Of a stretch of 42,222 nt of DNA, positions 1 through 6,339 are shown one piece after another (the stretch's first letter is position 1; every line of letters starts with the position of its first letter). The notes under the pieces are model-generated. The model saw only the letters and a list, made by a program, of their open reading frames with translations, was not told the DNA's origin and did not search any database. The stretch is from Bacteroidales bacterium. Its GTDB lineage: Bacteria; Bacteroidota; Bacteroidia; Bacteroidales; F082. The position numbers and the translations under genes are program-made. Location: contig JAFYUH010000064.1 of the NCBI GenBank assembly GCA_017549605.1, positions 1 through 42,222 of the forward strand, written 5' to 3'.

Positions 1-998
1 AGCCAAGCGCAAAGAACGGTCATAAGGTAGCTGTCGTTGGTAGCGGTCCTGCTGGTTTGACATGTACAAAAGACCTCCTCATGATGGGTTACGACGTTAC
101 AGTATTTGAAGCGCTTCATGAATTAGGCGGCGTTTTATCTTACGGTATCCCTTCATTCCGTCTTCCAAAAGAAACTGTAGTACGTCATGAAATCGAGAAC
201 CTCAAGAAACTCGGCGCTACATTTGAAAAAGACGTCATCATCGGCCGTACAGTAACTATCGACGAGTTGATGGAAAAAGAAAACTTCGAAGCTGTATTCA
301 TCGGTTCAGGCGCAGGTCTTCCTAAGTTTATGAACATCCCAGGCGAAAACCTCTGTGGCGTCGTTTCAGCTAACGAATTCTTGACAAGAAACAACTTATT
401 ATTCGCATATAAAGAAGGTTTTGAAACACCTAACTTCGTAGGCAAGAAAGTAGCTGTCGTCGGTGGCGGTAACGTCGCTATGGACGCTGCTCGTACAGCA
501 TTGCGTCTCGGCGCTGAAGTTTACGTCGTTTATCGTCGTTCAGAACAAGAGCTTCCAGCACGTGTTGAAGAAGTACACCACGCTAAGGAAGAAGGCGTTA
601 TCTTCCGTCTCTTGACAAACCCTAAAGAAATATTAGGTGACGAAAACGGCTGGGTCAAAGGCATGACATGCGTTGAGATGGAACTCGGCGAACCAGATGC
701 ATCAGGAAGAAGAAGCCCTGTTGAAAAAGCAGGTTCTGAGTTTGTCCTCGACGTCGATATGGTTATCATGTCACTCGGTACATCACCAAACCCATTGATC
801 CTTAGCACAACAGACGGTCTTGAAGCTAACAGACATAAATGCTTGATCGCTGACGAAGTCACAATGCAGACAACACGCAAGGGCGTATTCGCCGGCGGTG
901 ACGCAGTGAGCGGCGCTGCAACAGTGATCCTCGCTATGGGCGCAGGTAAGAAAGCAGCTAAAGGTATTGATGAATATATTAAGTCAATAAGTCAATAA
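1..998 (+). CDS. gltA: NADPH-dependent glutamate synthase small subunit family (GltA/NfnB type), 5' truncated
   Basis: This is the C-terminal part of an FAD/NAD(P)H oxidoreductase of the glutamate synthase beta-subunit family. The frame is open to the left window edge (codons from base 3), so no start is visible and the TTG at 57 is internal. The first Rossmann motif VAVVGSGPAGL lies at about bases 27-59. A second dinucleotide motif, VAVVGGGNVAMDAARTAL, follows at about 450-505, and the family-typical end GVFAGGDAVSGAATVILAMG lies near 890-950. The family passes electrons from NADPH through FAD to the large subunit that makes glutamate. In many anaerobes the same fold is the NfnB subunit, or is fused behind a ferredoxin-NADP reductase domain; the missing N-terminus prevents a choice. 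The last codons (…KSISQ, stop) run into an 'aagtcaataag' word repeat that supplies the stop. A GTAG hairpin terminator follows at 1015. Confidence 0.9.
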   Translation, partial: PSAKNGHKVAVVGSGPAGLTCTKDLLMMGYDVTVFEALHELGGVLSYGIPSFRLPKETVVRHEIENLKKLGATFEKDVIIGRTVTIDELMEKENFEAVFIGSGAGLPKFMNIPGENLCGVVSANEFLTRNNLLFAYKEGFETPNFVGKKVAVVGGGNVAMDAARTALRLGAEVYVVYRRSEQELPARVEEVHHAKEEGVIFRLLTNPKEILGDENGWVKGMTCVEMELGEPDASGRRSPVEKAGSEFVLDVDMVIMSLGTSPNPLILSTTDGLEANRHKCLIADEVTMQTTRKGVFAGGDAVSGAATVILAMGAGKKAAKGIDEYIKSISQ

Positions 999-1014
999 GA
1001 CAATAAGTCTATAA
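975..1014. repeat. 'aagtcaataag' word repeat over the gltA stop codon
   Basis: Units of the form AAGTCAATAAG / AAGTCTATAAG are repeated about four times, beginning inside the last codons of gltA and supplying its TAA stop. The same words recur as an inverted pair in the btuB leader (2225-2303). The C-terminal residues KSISQ are therefore probably repeat-derived. Confidence 0.7.
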
Positions 1015-1048
1015 GTAGGGACGCGGCTTGCTGCGTCCTTATTTTATC
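1015..1048 (+). terminator. GTAG-hairpin terminator after gltA
   Basis: GTAG is followed by GGACGCGG, loop CTTG, and CTGCGTCC (8-bp stem with one G-T wobble), then a T-rich tract (TTATTTTATCTT). It would act as a rho-independent terminator for gltA. The GTAG prefix and GGACG stem base resemble the RAYT-associated palindromes elsewhere in the window. Confidence 0.65.
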
Positions 1049-1104
1049 TTAGTCGCATCCTTTGCTTTTTAAAACATTAATAAAAATTAAAAATTGGACA
1101 AGGA

Positions 1105-1138
1105 CCGTTGACTGTTGTCCGTTGTCCGTTGACTTTAA
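1105..1138. repeat. GTTGTCC/GTTGACT word repeat upstream of the MORN gene
   Basis: Tandem words GTTGACTGTTGTCCGTTGTC and so on end four bases before the start codon at 1143, so they form the 5' leader of that gene. The reverse complement lies after the gene (1940-1970). The pair therefore flanks the gene in inverted orientation. Confidence 0.7.
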
Positions 1139-1142
1139 AAAC

Positions 1143-1862
1143 ATGAAAAAGATCATTTTCACATTAGCGATGATGATGTTTGCTGTGGCGTCTTTTTCAC
1201 AGCAGATATATAACGTCAGAGTCAGCTCGATGGAAGACGGCGCTTTTGAGCAGATGTACGGCGCCATCAAGGTATATGGCGATGTGTTGAACGGAATGAA
1301 AGACGGCGCTTGGGTTGAGACACATCCTAACACAGACCTTCCTCGTTATATCATTCATTATAAAGCAGACAAGAAAGACGGCCTTTATCTTGAATTCGAC
1401 AAGCTGGCAAATCTTATCAAGAAGATAGACTACAAAAACGATATTATTGACGGCGGTGCCTATTCCTGGAATAGAGGCGGCAAAATCGCATCGAAGCAAG
1501 AATATAAAGAAGGACAGCTTGACGGCAATTCTGTGCTTTACACAGACAAAGGTTTCATCCAGGAAGAGTCGGGATACAAGGCTGGCAAGAGAGATGGCGT
1601 GACAACATGGTATTTGTATGCAGATAAAGCACAAGGACCTAAATATGTCATGTACACTTACAAAGACGGTAAGTTTGAAGGAGTTCAGGAGACATATTAT
1701 GAAAACGGAAATGTTAAGACAAGAAAGATGTTTTCTGATAATGTCGCCAACGGACCAGCGACAGAATATTACGAAGACGGAAGCGTGAAGAGCGAATGCA
1801 CATATAAAAATGGCGAGGTTAAGGGAAGAGTGAAGGAATATAAGATGGGAGAGAGGTTTTAG
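1143..1862 (+). CDS. Secreted MORN-repeat protein (YwqK-like)
   Basis: This 239-residue protein starts at the ATG of MKKIIFTLAMMMFAVASFSQ, a clear signal peptide with likely cleavage after about residue 20. An upstream in-frame start would only translate the word repeat. The mature part contains repeated units of about 20-25 residues of the MORN type, such as YYENGNVKTRKMFSDN, YYEDGSVKSECTYKNGEVKG and YTDKGFIQEESGYKAGKRDG. These match the MORN_2 / YwqK-like family common in Bacteroidetes, predicted to form an elongated beta-sheet in the periplasm or on the surface. Despite the 'antitoxin' name used for YwqK homologues in databases, no toxin gene lies beside it, so I do not infer a toxin-antitoxin role. 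It appears monocistronic, ending in a strong hairpin terminator at 1882-1940. The function is unknown. Confidence 0.8.
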   Translation: MKKIIFTLAMMMFAVASFSQQIYNVRVSSMEDGAFEQMYGAIKVYGDVLNGMKDGAWVETHPNTDLPRYIIHYKADKKDGLYLEFDKLANLIKKIDYKNDIIDGGAYSWNRGGKIASKQEYKEGQLDGNSVLYTDKGFIQEESGYKAGKRDGVTTWYLYADKAQGPKYVMYTYKDGKFEGVQETYYENGNVKTRKMFSDNVANGPATEYYEDGSVKSECTYKNGEVKGRVKEYKMGERF

Positions 1863-1881
1863 TTAGGAGTTAGGAGTTATT

Positions 1882-1940
1882 GTAGAGACGCGTCAACGTT
1901 ACCTTGAAAATAAACACACGTTGACACGTCTTTTTTTTTA
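1882..1940 (+). repeat. Long GTAG hairpin (family 2, copy 1), also the MORN gene terminator
   Basis: GTAG is followed by AGACGCGTCAACG, a loop of about 20 nt (TTACCTTGAAAATAAACACA) and CGTTGACACGTCT, giving a 13-bp stem with one mismatch. It is followed at once by a run of nine T. Copies lie at 2391-2440 and 27397-27447. Here the T run makes it a plausible rho-independent terminator. Confidence 0.75.
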
Positions 1941-2040
1941 GACAACGGACAACGGACAACAGACTTTGGATATTCTGTGCCAACAGCCAACAGCCTTAGT
2001 AAAAAATAATTCCTCATTCCTAATTCCTCATTCCTAATTT
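1940..2040. repeat. Word repeats between MORN gene and B12 riboswitch
   Basis: This stretch contains ACAACGGACAACGGACAACAG words (inverse of those at 1105), an 'aacagccaacagcc' stretch, and then ATTCCTCATTCCTAATTCC words. No reading frame was recognised. The B12 riboswitch promoter follows directly. Confidence 0.65.
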
Positions 2041-2043
2041 TTA

Positions 2044-2051
2044 TATCTTTG
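2044..2051 (+). promoter_or_regulatory. Bacteroidetes -7 box (TATCTTTG) for the btuB operon
   Basis: TATCTTTG matches TAnnTTTG. It lies about 10-15 nt before the start of the cobalamin aptamer, which is the expected spacing for a transcript beginning at the riboswitch. Confidence 0.75.
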
Positions 2052-2060
2052 CAAACGATA

Positions 2061-2215
2061 AATGGTGTCCGTAAGGACTCAATAGGGAACCGGGTGTGAA
2101 TCCCGGACAGTTCCCGCTGCTGTGATCTCTAACAGCGTTCGACATTATGTCACTTTCTTTTCTCCAAAAGATGGGAAGACGCCGAATGTAAGGAGTAAGT
2201 CAGAAGACCTGCCGT
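2061..2215 (+). promoter_or_regulatory. Cobalamin (B12) riboswitch aptamer
   Basis: The conserved core is readable. GGGAACCGGGTGTGAATCCC at 2085-2104 is followed by CAGTTCCCGCTGCTGTGA (B12 box region). GGGAAGACGCCGAATGTAAG and GTCAGAAGACCTGCC close the aptamer at about 2214. Known cobalamin riboswitches lower expression of B12 uptake or synthesis genes when adenosyl- or aqua-cobalamin is bound. The downstream genes btuB and btuG agree with this. The expression platform is unusual because about 265 nt separate the aptamer from the btuB start codon. Confidence 0.95.
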
Positions 2216-2224
2216 TTGTTGTTG

Positions 2225-2303
2225 AAGTCAATAAGTCAATAAGACTATAAGTCAATAAGTTTAAGATGCTTATAGACTCATAGACTTATAGACTCGTAGA
2301 CTT
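2225..2303 (+). repeat. Inverted 'aagtcaataag' word repeat in the riboswitch leader
   Basis: The left arm (about 2225-2259, AAGTCAATAAG words) and right arm (about 2268-2303, CTTATAGACT words) are complementary at roughly 28 of 35 positions. The RNA could therefore form a long imperfect hairpin between the aptamer and the start codon. The same words overlap the stop of gltA. Confidence 0.7.
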
Positions 2304-2312
2304 TAAAAAGGA

Positions 2313-2375
2313 CTTTCGGGATAAGAGTCTGTCGTTATCAATAAAGCATCGACGAATTTTTACCCGAATTTTATT
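2313..2375 (+). promoter_or_regulatory. Possible expression platform of the B12 riboswitch
   Basis: TTCGGG (2315-2320) can pair with CCCGAA (2363-2368), which is followed by TTTTATT. A competing short pairing GGACT/AGTCT exists near 2310-2330. The layout would suit a terminator/antiterminator switch. This is read by eye only and is inference. Confidence 0.35.
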
Positions 2376-2390
2376 AAATGAGTAATGATT

Positions 2391-2440
2391 GTAGAGACGC
2401 GTCAATGTAACCATAAAAATAAACACACATTGACATGTCT
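2391..2440 (+). repeat. Long GTAG hairpin (family 2, copy 2) in the btuB leader
   Basis: GTAG is followed by AGACGCGTCAATG, a loop of about 20 nt, and CATTGACATGTCT. It is nearly identical to 1882-1931. No T run follows here, so it is probably not a terminator in this place. It ends 39 nt before the btuB start codon. Confidence 0.75.
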
Positions 2441-2479
2441 AAAAATTAGTCCGTTGACTGTTGTCTGTAGACCTTAAAA

Positions 2480-4462
2480 ATGAAACGATTGTTGATAATA
2501 TTGTCGATTTTATTTGCGCTGAGCGTCACTGCTTTAGCGCAGAACGATACTATTTATCTGCAGTCGGTGGAGGTGATGTCATCTTACGTGTCAAACAAGG
2601 TATCGAAAGAGACTATGGAACGTAAGATCGATACTGCTATAATAAAACGACTCAAGACTGTTTCTCTATCGCAACTCCTCATCCAGCATTCGCCAGTTTT
2701 CATCAAGACTTACGGTCCTGGCTCTACTGCCTCGGCATCATTCCGTGGCACGACGGCAAGTCATACCTTGGTTTTATGGAATGGAATTCAGCTGAATTCA
2801 CCAACACTCGGAGAAGTGGATTTCAGCACTATACCAGTCTTCTTCACCGACGAGGTCTCGCTTCAATGGGGTAGCAAGACATCTGCCAACAGCGGCGGTC
2901 TCGGCGGCGTGGTGAATGTCGCTAACAAACAGAAATTCAACGAAGGACTGATATTAGACGTGCGACAGACTTACGGCAGTTTCAATACCTGGGGCTCATA
3001 TCTTACATTAGGTTGTTCAGCAAAGAATATCATCGTAAGACTTAAGGCGTATCGTAATTCCAGCGATAACGACTTCACTTACACCAATATCGCAACGATA
3101 CCGCATCAGGAGATGAAGCAGAAAAACGCCGATTTCGTCGATTATGGATTCATGCCGGAAATGCAAGTGCGATTCAAGAATTCTCTTCTCTCGTTGGTAT
3201 CTTGGAATCAGTTCAGTCATCGTAACTATCCGCAGATAATGCCTAATGTGTTCAACAACACTAAAGAATATGCTGATACCGACTTTTCGCGTAATATCCT
3301 GTCTTACAAATATTATTGGAATTCAGGTAGGGTAGAAGTTAAGTCCGCTTATTTCCATGAACAACAGAATTATTTCTTGGAATCATATACGTCTAACGGA
3401 AAGCCTGTCACGCAGAACAATTCTTTGAATAAGTCGGATGTGTTTAGACAAATCGTTGATTTACAACAAGACTTGTATAAAACTTGGAAATTGTACGCTA
3501 AGATACAATACGATTACGAAAGTGTGGAATCATCTTATTATATTGGACGAAAAAATAGAAACCTCCTTTCTTTTTACGCTGCCGTCGATGGAAAAGTTTA
3601 TAAGGATTTGGATTTAAGGTTGACATTGAGAAACGACATCATTGGTAGAGACGTCACTCCTGTGGCGTCTAAAAATGTGGCGCCTGAAAACACGGTGTCT
3701 GAAAAAATGAAATCCGAAGGATTCTTCCCGACAGCGACACTCATTTACAAAGTTCCATTCGTCAAAGGATTGAGTTTCAACGCAGGTTATAGCCATAATT
3801 ACAGAAATCCTACTTTGAATGATTTGTATTGGAATCCAGGCGGTAACGAGAATCTCAAAGGCGAGAATGGAAAGACAGTAGATCTCGACATAAATTATCT
3901 TTATGAAGATCTTAATTTTAATTTAGATTTAAGGGCAGGACTTTATTATTCTAAGGTGAAAGACTGGATACAATGGGTTCCGACGAACTATCGCTACTGG
4001 ATGCCGAAGAACGTGTCAGAAGTCTTGGCACGCGGACTTGAACTGCATCTCAACGCTAACTACAGATATGCTTTGTGGAATTTTAACATTTCAGGAAATT
4101 ATGTCTATAGTCATACCACTGACGAAAGCGAATACGCACAGCAGTATGGTTCCGATGGGGAACAGTTGATTTATATCCCATTGCATCATGCCAATGCCTT
4201 CGCAGAAGTGAAGTGGAAGACATGGAACTTGAATTATACTTTCGAATTCACTGGCGAGAGAAATACCTCAATGAATGACAATGAATTCTTCGCTTATCGA
4301 TTGCCTTATTATATGTTACATCATATTTCATTGGGTAAGCAGTTGAATAAGTTTAGATTGGAATTTAGAATTAATAACTTGACAAACAACGAATATCAGA
4401 CTGTACTATGGCGCGCAATGCCAGGACGCAGTTGTGAGATTTATTTGGAATTTAAATTATAA
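2480..4462 (+). CDS. btuB: TonB-dependent vitamin B12 outer-membrane receptor BtuB
   Basis: This 660-residue protein has a signal peptide (MKRLLIILSILFALSVTALA, cleavage near AQ) and a short N-terminus. A TonB plug domain spans about residues 45-160 (motifs ASASFRGTTASHTLVLWNG and SGGLGGVVNV). A 22-strand-type beta-barrel follows, with a terminal strand ending EIYLEFKL. It would import corrinoids across the outer membrane using TonB energy. The B12 assignment rests on the riboswitch immediately upstream and the BtuG-like lipoprotein immediately downstream. No carboxypeptidase-like N-terminal extension is present, as is usual for BtuB. Residues about 389-409 are encoded by a copy of the RAYT-associated REP unit (3645-3705), probably in an extracellular loop or turn. 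Length and both ends look intact. Confidence 0.92.
   Translation: MKRLLIILSILFALSVTALAQNDTIYLQSVEVMSSYVSNKVSKETMERKIDTAIIKRLKTVSLSQLLIQHSPVFIKTYGPGSTASASFRGTTASHTLVLWNGIQLNSPTLGEVDFSTIPVFFTDEVSLQWGSKTSANSGGLGGVVNVANKQKFNEGLILDVRQTYGSFNTWGSYLTLGCSAKNIIVRLKAYRNSSDNDFTYTNIATIPHQEMKQKNADFVDYGFMPEMQVRFKNSLLSLVSWNQFSHRNYPQIMPNVFNNTKEYADTDFSRNILSYKYYWNSGRVEVKSAYFHEQQNYFLESYTSNGKPVTQNNSLNKSDVFRQIVDLQQDLYKTWKLYAKIQYDYESVESSYYIGRKNRNLLSFYAAVDGKVYKDLDLRLTLRNDIIGRDVTPVASKNVAPENTVSEKMKSEGFFPTATLIYKVPFVKGLSFNAGYSHNYRNPTLNDLYWNPGGNENLKGENGKTVDLDINYLYEDLNFNLDLRAGLYYSKVKDWIQWVPTNYRYWMPKNVSEVLARGLELHLNANYRYALWNFNISGNYVYSHTTDESEYAQQYGSDGEQLIYIPLHHANAFAEVKWKTWNLNYTFEFTGERNTSMNDNEFFAYRLPYYMLHHISLGKQLNKFRLEFRINNLTNNEYQTVLWRAMPGRSCEIYLEFKL
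3645..3705 (+). repeat. GTAG-REP unit embedded in frame inside btuB
   Basis: GTAG + AGACGTCAC + TCCT + GTGGCGTCT lies at 3645-3670. It is followed by degenerate half-repeats GTGGCGCCTGAAAA and GGTGTCTGAAAA, the same order as one unit of the array at 14886-15296. The frame stays open (…RDVTPVASKNVAPENTVSEK…). Confidence 0.85.
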
Positions 4463-4465
4463 AAA

Positions 4466-4579
4466 GACAACAGACAACAGACAACGGACAACAGATATTA
4501 TTCACGATGTCTTGGCGTTTCGACAAGCTCAACGACCGCATGTACAAGGACTGTTGACTGTAGTCTGTTGACCGTTGAC
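4466..4579 (+). repeat. Inverted word repeat between btuB and btuG
   Basis: The left arm GACAACAGACAACAGACAAC… (4466-4494) is matched by an inverted right arm CTGTTGACTGTAGTCTGTTG… (4551-4579). The right arm ends 16 nt before the btuG start, where it is followed by A-rich DNA. The loop holds GTTTCGACAAGCTCAACGAC (4517-4536), a palindrome-like motif that I recall from many bacterial genomes. A hairpin here could attenuate or protect the btuB-btuG transcript; this is inference. Confidence 0.65.
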
Positions 4580-4595
4580 ATTAAAAAGAAAAACT

Positions 4596-5678
4596 ATGAA
4601 AAAGACATTATTGGACATTTTTATTTTAGGAATTATATTATCATTTGTTTCATGTAATCCGGATAATAAAGAACCGGAGGAAAAAAACATCGCTAAGGGA
4701 TTGTTTATTTTGAATGAAGGAACGTTCACATACGCCAATTCCTCATTGACGTTCTATGATCCGGAGGCAGATACAGTGGAAAACAATCTTTTTTACAGAG
4801 TCAATCTCGCTCCGCTCGGCGACGTTGCCAACTCCATGGCGATTGACGAAAACGGAATGTATATCGTGGTGAATAACAGTAAGTATATTTATAAAGTCGA
4901 TGAGAAGACATTGAAATACGAGGCTAAGTTAGACGGTCTGACATCGCCACGTCATATCATGTTGATTGATGAAAACAAGGCGTATATCTCAGACCAGGAA
5001 TCCACAGGACTTTGGATTTTTAATCCTTCGACAATGCAGAAGACAGGATTTGTTGAGACAGGCAACACTACAGAGAAGATGGTACGCGTCGGCAATGAAG
5101 TCGTGGTGACCAACTGGTCGAATTATTATCAACCTAATACATCGAATTCTACAATACAATTCATTGATATTGAAACTGACAAACTCGTTGATGAGATGAC
5201 TGTTACTGCAGAGCCTAATTCCATCGTTTTAGATAAGAACAATAACATCTGGGTTTTATGCAGCGGCGGTTATATGCCACCATGTGAGCCAGCCTTGTTC
5301 TGCATCAATCCAGCGACACGTCAGATTGTCAAACGCTTCGACTTTGCAGACGGCGAATATCCATATTCAATGACGATTGACAAGTCGGGAGAGAACCTTT
5401 ATATCTTGAACGGCACTTTCGGCGCATTGGATTTATATAAGATGTCTGTTGAAGACGCTGAGCTTCCTGTGACTCCGTTAGTCAACAGTCAACAGACAAC
5501 GGACAACAGTCCTAAGGTATTTTCTACAGTTGCGGTATCACCAGAAAACGGCGATATTTATCTCACTGACGTTAAAGATTATATGCAAAACGGCGATGTG
5601 TTGCGCTACGATAATAACGGCCACTTCCTCAGTAAGTTCGAGGTCGGGATTATACCGGGAATGATGATGTTTAATTAG
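4596..5678 (+). CDS. btuG: Surface vitamin B12-binding lipoprotein, BtuG-like beta-propeller (DUF5074/YncE-like)
   Basis: This 360-residue lipoprotein starts at MKKTLLDI. The lipobox ends LSFVSC, followed by an acidic N-terminus after the Cys, as in Bacteroidetes surface lipoproteins. Repeated blade-like motifs resemble YncE/DUF5074 beta-propellers, for example GDVANSMAIDENGMYIVVNN, LTSPRHIMLIDENKAYISD, AEPNSIVLDKNNNIWVLCSG and GEYPYSMTIDKSGENLYILN. In Bacteroides, BtuG proteins of this fold cap BtuB and capture B12 with very high affinity. The position directly after btuB under one B12 riboswitch supports the same role. Residues about 296-305 (NSQQTTDNSP) come from the GACAAC word repeat seen in the intergenic DNA. 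An alternative start at 4575 would lie in the repeat and spoil the signal peptide. Confidence 0.85.
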   Translation: MKKTLLDIFILGIILSFVSCNPDNKEPEEKNIAKGLFILNEGTFTYANSSLTFYDPEADTVENNLFYRVNLAPLGDVANSMAIDENGMYIVVNNSKYIYKVDEKTLKYEAKLDGLTSPRHIMLIDENKAYISDQESTGLWIFNPSTMQKTGFVETGNTTEKMVRVGNEVVVTNWSNYYQPNTSNSTIQFIDIETDKLVDEMTVTAEPNSIVLDKNNNIWVLCSGGYMPPCEPALFCINPATRQIVKRFDFADGEYPYSMTIDKSGENLYILNGTFGALDLYKMSVEDAELPVTPLVNSQQTTDNSPKVFSTVAVSPENGDIYLTDVKDYMQNGDVLRYDNNGHFLSKFEVGIIPGMMMFN

Positions 5679-5690
5679 AGGCTAACGGCT

Positions 5691-5765
5691 AATGGCAAAG
5701 GACAAATGGTGAAAGTTTAATGGAAAAACCTTTGGTCATTAGTCTTTTGCCATTTGTCTTTTTAT
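5691..5765 (+). terminator. Terminator after btuG
   Basis: The left arm AATGGCAAAGGACAAATGG (5691-5709) pairs with right arm GCCATTTGTCTTTTTATT (5749-5765), with an inner pairing AATGG…CCTTTGGTCATT. The right arm ends in a T tract. The arms are built from the 'ctaacggctaatgg' word family also seen at 20888-20940. Confidence 0.6.
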
Positions 5766-5804
5766 TGGGTTGGTGACTTTTGTTTTCGCTATAAATAAGT
5801 AACG

Positions 5805-5813
5805 CCCCCCCCC
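5805..5813. repeat. Homopolymer of nine C in intergenic DNA
   Basis: An uninterrupted C9 run (G9 on the minus strand) lies about 125 bases after btuG and 98 bases from the end of the abi remnant. It sits in no recognised gene. Tracts of this size can slip in replication. Confidence 0.9.
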
Positions 5814-5910
5814 AAGTGTGCTGTCTTGCGACTCGCATGGGAGGCTTATTATCGTTGTTTATTAACGTCAAATTTTATGCAAAAGTATATATTATTTTCA
5901 AAAGGTGCAA

Positions 5911-6264
5911 TTATTTTGAGAAATTATTTTTCCACAAAGGATGATCCTGCCAATCAGAAGGAAATCCCATATTGTGGACATTAACATTCGGATATTCATC
6001 AAGTAAATCTTTGAGATGTTTCCTGAATTTAGTGTCAGGATTGATGGTTTGCAGCATGTATAAAATTATACATAAGAAATAATATAATTTTGAACTTTTG
6101 ATTGTTTCCACTTCTTTTTTTGAAAACCAGATTTTTTCGCTTTTGGGATTTTTATACTTTGCAGGTTGAATGGCAAAAATATGATTCCAAAGACGAGAAT
6201 GATGAGCGCATAGCAGTTCTATCTGCTGTTCAAAACTTAATGCAGGTTTTGTATATGTTTGCAT
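5911..6264 (-). pseudogene. Abi-family (Abi_2) abortive-infection gene, internally deleted
   Basis: The 117-residue product starts at MQTYTKPALSFEQQIELL, the usual N-terminus of Abi_2 proteins. It then jumps directly to CAHHSRLWNHIFAIQP and the normal C-terminus (…NVNVHNMGFPSDWQDHPLW). Family members are about 300 residues. From my knowledge of the family roughly 190 central residues are missing, including the NYYRLSGY-type region. The HEPN-like RNxxAH motif becomes ELLCAH, so the expected Arg is lost. The frame stays open across the junction. A TATCTTTG promoter box (6285-6292) lies just upstream of this start, so it may still be transcribed. The original role would be phage defence by RNA cleavage or growth arrest. 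The remnant is most likely inactive, although a minimal derived protein cannot be excluded. Confidence 0.75.
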
Positions 6265-6284
6265 AATTTTGGATTTTAGAAAAG

Positions 6285-6292
6285 CAAAGATA
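6285..6292 (-). promoter_or_regulatory. -7 box (TATCTTTG) for the abi remnant
   Basis: TATCTTTG on the minus strand, 20 nt before the ATG at 6264, supports that start over the upstream in-frame one. Confidence 0.65.
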
Positions 6293-6339
6293 GGAAAAAG
6301 TTTGTTATAAACTTGATTGGCGTTAAACTTCATCAGTTT

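Noticed and set aside
1062..1142. N-terminal extension of the MORN protein
   Set aside because: The extra 27 residues translate the GTTGTCC word repeat, and the signal peptide starts at 1143.
1143..1862. YwqK-type toxin-antitoxin antitoxin
   Set aside because: There is no toxin partner next to it, and it has a signal peptide, so an envelope role is likelier than a cytosolic antitoxin.
5689..5871. Minus-strand 60-codon frame containing the poly-G tract
   Set aside because: It spans the btuG terminator and word repeats and has no recognisable protein or promoter. It was considered as a phase-variable gene but is not supported.
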